DNA of 17,233 nucleotides, taken from NCBI GenBank assembly GCA_023262065.1, contig JALRDW010000128.1, positions 1-17,233 on the forward strand, read 5' to 3'. The translations under genes and the position numbers were made by a program. Shown piece after piece: positions 15,255-17,233 of the stretch. Numbering within the stretch: the first letter of the stretch is position 1; each line of letters starts with the position of its first letter. Origin of the DNA: Acidimicrobiia bacterium (GTDB lineage: Bacteria > Actinomycetota > Acidimicrobiia > IMCC26256). The notes beneath the pieces are model-generated. The model was not told the DNA's origin and searched no databases. It worked only from the letters and a program-made list of their open reading frames with translations.

Positions 15255-16112
15255 ATGACGGCGGTCGGCGTGATCGGCCTGGGCGACATCGGCGGCGGTG
15301 CGGCGACGAGCATCGCGACCGCCGGCCTCGACCTGTGGGTGTGCGACGTGCGCGAGGAGGCCACCGCCCGGTTTGCCGAGGTCGCCTCCGTCGCATCCAC
15401 GCCGGCGGTCCTCGCCGCCGAGTGCGATGTCGTGTTCGTCGCCGTCGTCGACGACGCCCAGGTGCGCACCGTCGTCACCGGGCCCGCCGGGGCGCTCACG
15501 AGCGCGCGACCCGGTTCGGTGATCGTGGTCGCCAGCACGATCTCGCCCGACACGATCGCCGAGGTCGGCGCGGCGGCCCGGGCCGCCGGCGTCGGTCTCA
15601 TCGACTGCGGGGTCAGTGGCGGTCCGAGTGCGGCGGCCACCGGCGAACTCATCTGCACGGTCGGCGGGACGGAGGCCGACATCGAGCGCGCCCGACCCGC
15701 GCTCGACGCGATCGGTTCGCTCGTCGTGCCGATGGGCCCGCTGGGTGCGGGGCTCATCGCGAAGTTGGCCCGCAACGTGATCCAGTACGGCTCGTGGCTC
15801 GCGGCCTACGAGGGCCAGCGCATCTGCGAGGCCGCGGGCATCGAACTCGCGAAGTTGGCCCAGGTGGTGAAGGCGAGCGACGCGAAGATCGGCGGGCCCT
15901 CCACCCTCATGTTCCGGGCCACGGTCGTCCCGTTCGGGCCGGACGACCACGAGGGCCTCGTGAACCACATGCGCTCGGCGGCTGCCCTCGCGCACAAGGA
16001 TCTGCAGGCCGCGCTCGAGGCGGCCACGGCGCTCGGCATCGACCTGCCCGGCGCCACCCTGACCGACGAGTACGCCGACGCGATCTTCGGCGTGGGGGAG
16101 GCGACGCGCTGA
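15255..16112 (+). CDS. 3-hydroxyisobutyrate dehydrogenase-family oxidoreductase (Rv0770-like)
   Basis: A 285-residue NAD(P)-dependent beta-hydroxyacid dehydrogenase. The N-terminal Rossmann motif is GVIGLGDIGGG at 5-15; the family usually has GLGxMG, so D-I in place of x-M is a small departure. The substrate-binding signature is DCGVSGGPSAAATGELICTVGG at 117-138 (family usual DAPVSGG). Lys 170 with Asn 174 (AKLARN) is the catalytic pair, and the C-terminal all-helical domain contains LAHKDLQAALEAA. It would oxidise a hydroxy acid or reduce a semialdehyde. ATG 15255 has GAGGGGGA at 15243-15250; the earlier in-frame start at 15084 would cross the promoters. Its stop overlaps the aldehyde dehydrogenase ATG (TGATG). 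Rv0770 is the mycobacterial counterpart. Confidence 0.9.
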   Translation: MTAVGVIGLGDIGGGAATSIATAGLDLWVCDVREEATARFAEVASVASTPAVLAAECDVVFVAVVDDAQVRTVVTGPAGALTSARPGSVIVVASTISPDTIAEVGAAARAAGVGLIDCGVSGGPSAAATGELICTVGGTEADIERARPALDAIGSLVVPMGPLGAGLIAKLARNVIQYGSWLAAYEGQRICEAAGIELAKLAQVVKASDAKIGGPSTLMFRATVVPFGPDDHEGLVNHMRSAAALAHKDLQAALEAATALGIDLPGATLTDEYADAIFGVGEATR

Positions 16113-17233
16113 TGGGCGTCACGGGCGAGGAACGGGTCCTCATCGCCGGCGAGCTGCGCACGGCGCGCGCGGGCCGCACGTTCGAGACCATCAACCCGGC
16201 GACCGAGGAGGTGCTGGGCGTCGCGGCCGACTGCGAACTCGAGGACCTCGACGACGCCATCGGTGCTGCACGACGAGCCTTCGACGAGACCGGCTGGGCC
16301 ACCGACGTCGCATTCCGCGCCCGGTGCCTGCGCCAACTGCGCGACGCGTTCCAGTCGCACGCCGAGGAGATCCGCGCGATGACGGTGGCCGAGACCGGCT
16401 CGCCGCTCATGCTCACCTACTCGGCGCAGCTCGATGACCCGGTGAACGGGCTCGGATGGGTCGCGGACCTCGCCGAGGCGTACGAGTGGGAGCGCGACCT
16501 GGGCCGAGCCGAACCCCTCGGCATGCCGGCCCACCGCTGGGTGCGCCGGGAGGCGACCGGCGTCGTCGGAGCGATCACCCCGTGGAACGTGCCGCATCAG
16601 ATCAATCTCGCGAAGGTCGGCCCTGCACTTGCGGCGGGCAACACCGTCGTGCTGAAGCCGGCCCCGGACACACCGTGGTGCGCGACCGTGCTCGGTCGCC
16701 TCGTCGCCGAGGAGACCGACATCCCCGCGGGCGTGCTCAACGTCGTGACGAGCAGCGACCACGCGGTCGGCGCCGCGATCGCGACCGACCCGCGGGTGGA
16801 CCAGGTGTCGTTCACCGGTTCCACGAACACCGGGCGCGCGGTCATGCGCGGTGCGGCCGACACGCTCAAGCGGGTGTTCCTCGAACTCGGCGGCAAGTCG
16901 GCGTTCATCGTCCTAGACGATGCCGATCTGGCCGGCGCCTGTTCGATGGCGGCGTTCACCGCCTCGATGCATGCCGGGCAGGGCTGCGCCATCACCACCC
17001 GCCTGGTGGTGCCGCGGGCCCGCTATGACGAGGCGGTCCAGGCCGCCGCCGCCACCATGTCGGGTATCAAACCGGGTGATCCGACCGACGCCGGGACAAT
17101 CTGCGGCCCGGTCATCTCGGAGCGTCAGCGCGACAGAATCCAGTCCTACCTCGATCTGGCCATCGCCGAGGGCGGCAGCTTCGCCTGCGGCGGCGGCCGG
17201 CCTGCTGATCGTGATCGGGGGTTCTTCATCGAA
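16112..17233 (+). CDS. NAD-dependent aldehyde dehydrogenase, 3'-partial (AldA/Rv0768-like)
   Basis: The first 374 residues of an aldehyde dehydrogenase, usually about 490 residues in the family; the window ends before the stop. Visible motifs are TPWNVPHQINLAK (about 154-166, oxyanion-hole Asn in PWN), LKPAPDTP, FTGSTNTG (NAD binding), ELGGKS with general base Glu 258, and GQGCAITTR with nucleophile Cys 292. The 34-residue Glu-Cys spacing is normal for the family. It should oxidise an aldehyde to an acid, presumably the next step after P450/SDR chemistry. It is coupled to the preceding dehydrogenase by TGATG. In M. tuberculosis aldA (Rv0768) lies next to the TetR gene of the same locus. The last about 200 bases use rarer codons (AAA, ACA, AGA) but the protein still reads as ALDH. 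Confidence 0.93.
   Translation, partial: MGVTGEERVLIAGELRTARAGRTFETINPATEEVLGVAADCELEDLDDAIGAARRAFDETGWATDVAFRARCLRQLRDAFQSHAEEIRAMTVAETGSPLMLTYSAQLDDPVNGLGWVADLAEAYEWERDLGRAEPLGMPAHRWVRREATGVVGAITPWNVPHQINLAKVGPALAAGNTVVLKPAPDTPWCATVLGRLVAEETDIPAGVLNVVTSSDHAVGAAIATDPRVDQVSFTGSTNTGRAVMRGAADTLKRVFLELGGKSAFIVLDDADLAGACSMAAFTASMHAGQGCAITTRLVVPRARYDEAVQAAAATMSGIKPGDPTDAGTICGPVISERQRDRIQSYLDLAIAEGGSFACGGGRPADRDRGFFIE

Noticed and set aside
15101..15775. In-frame upstream extension of the operon-leading gene
   Set aside because: It would run through the promoter/operator region and antisense to the divergent dehydrogenase, while the ATG at 15100 has a good ribosome-binding site.

Overview
The window is high-GC (about 70%) bacterial DNA, most likely from an actinobacterium of the Acidimicrobiia type (Ilumatobacter-like). 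The reasons are the gyrA - DUF3566 - tRNA-Ile order, which is common next to the chromosome origin in Actinobacteria, frequent GTG starts with 1-4 base stop/start overlaps, TANNNT -10 boxes with leaderless starts, and secreted proteins of styles I associate with this class. No gene settles the taxonomy, so it is inference.

Left edge (1-125): DNA that is not gyrA, with lower GC. It holds the 3' ends of two unrelated tail-to-tail reading frames. At about position 126 it switches abruptly into gyrA near codon 160, so gyrA lacks its N-terminal third including the catalytic tyrosine. A contig-edge chimera is the simplest explanation.

126-6787: gyrA (5'-partial), DUF3566 membrane protein, tRNA-Ile(GAT) with a strong hairpin after it, a secreted protein with a collagen-like stretch and a seven-blade beta-propeller, a leaderless 48-residue membrane protein translationally coupled to a saccharopine-dehydrogenase-like oxidoreductase, a convergent DUF6457 gene, and a fatty-acid-desaturase-like membrane di-iron enzyme. 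6797-9576: two secreted proteins on the minus strand, a trypsin-like protease and a PGRP-type amidase with a duplicated C-terminal module.

9728-17233: the main point of interest, a divergent oxidative-metabolism locus. Seven minus-strand genes (15100 down to 9728) are packed with gaps or overlaps of 1-4 bases: an uncharacterised 234-residue protein, a TetR regulator, a CYP123-like P450, a short-chain dehydrogenase, CYP51, a [3Fe-4S] ferredoxin and a SnoaL-like protein. Divergently, a 3-hydroxyisobutyrate-dehydrogenase-like enzyme and an aldehyde dehydrogenase (cut by the window end) are coupled by a TGATG overlap. This matches, in content and largely in order, the Mycobacterium tuberculosis Rv0762c-Rv0770 locus around cyp51 as I remember it. 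It adds a leading gene, lacks a second SDR in the visible part, and has the two divergent dehydrogenases in swapped order. A perfect palindrome plus a further half-site lies in the 154-bp divergent promoter region and is the natural candidate operator for the TetR protein. The genes plausibly form one pathway in which P450s fed by the ferredoxin hydroxylate or demethylate a lipophilic, possibly sterol-like substrate and the dehydrogenases oxidise the resulting alcohols and aldehydes. The substrate cannot be read from the sequence.
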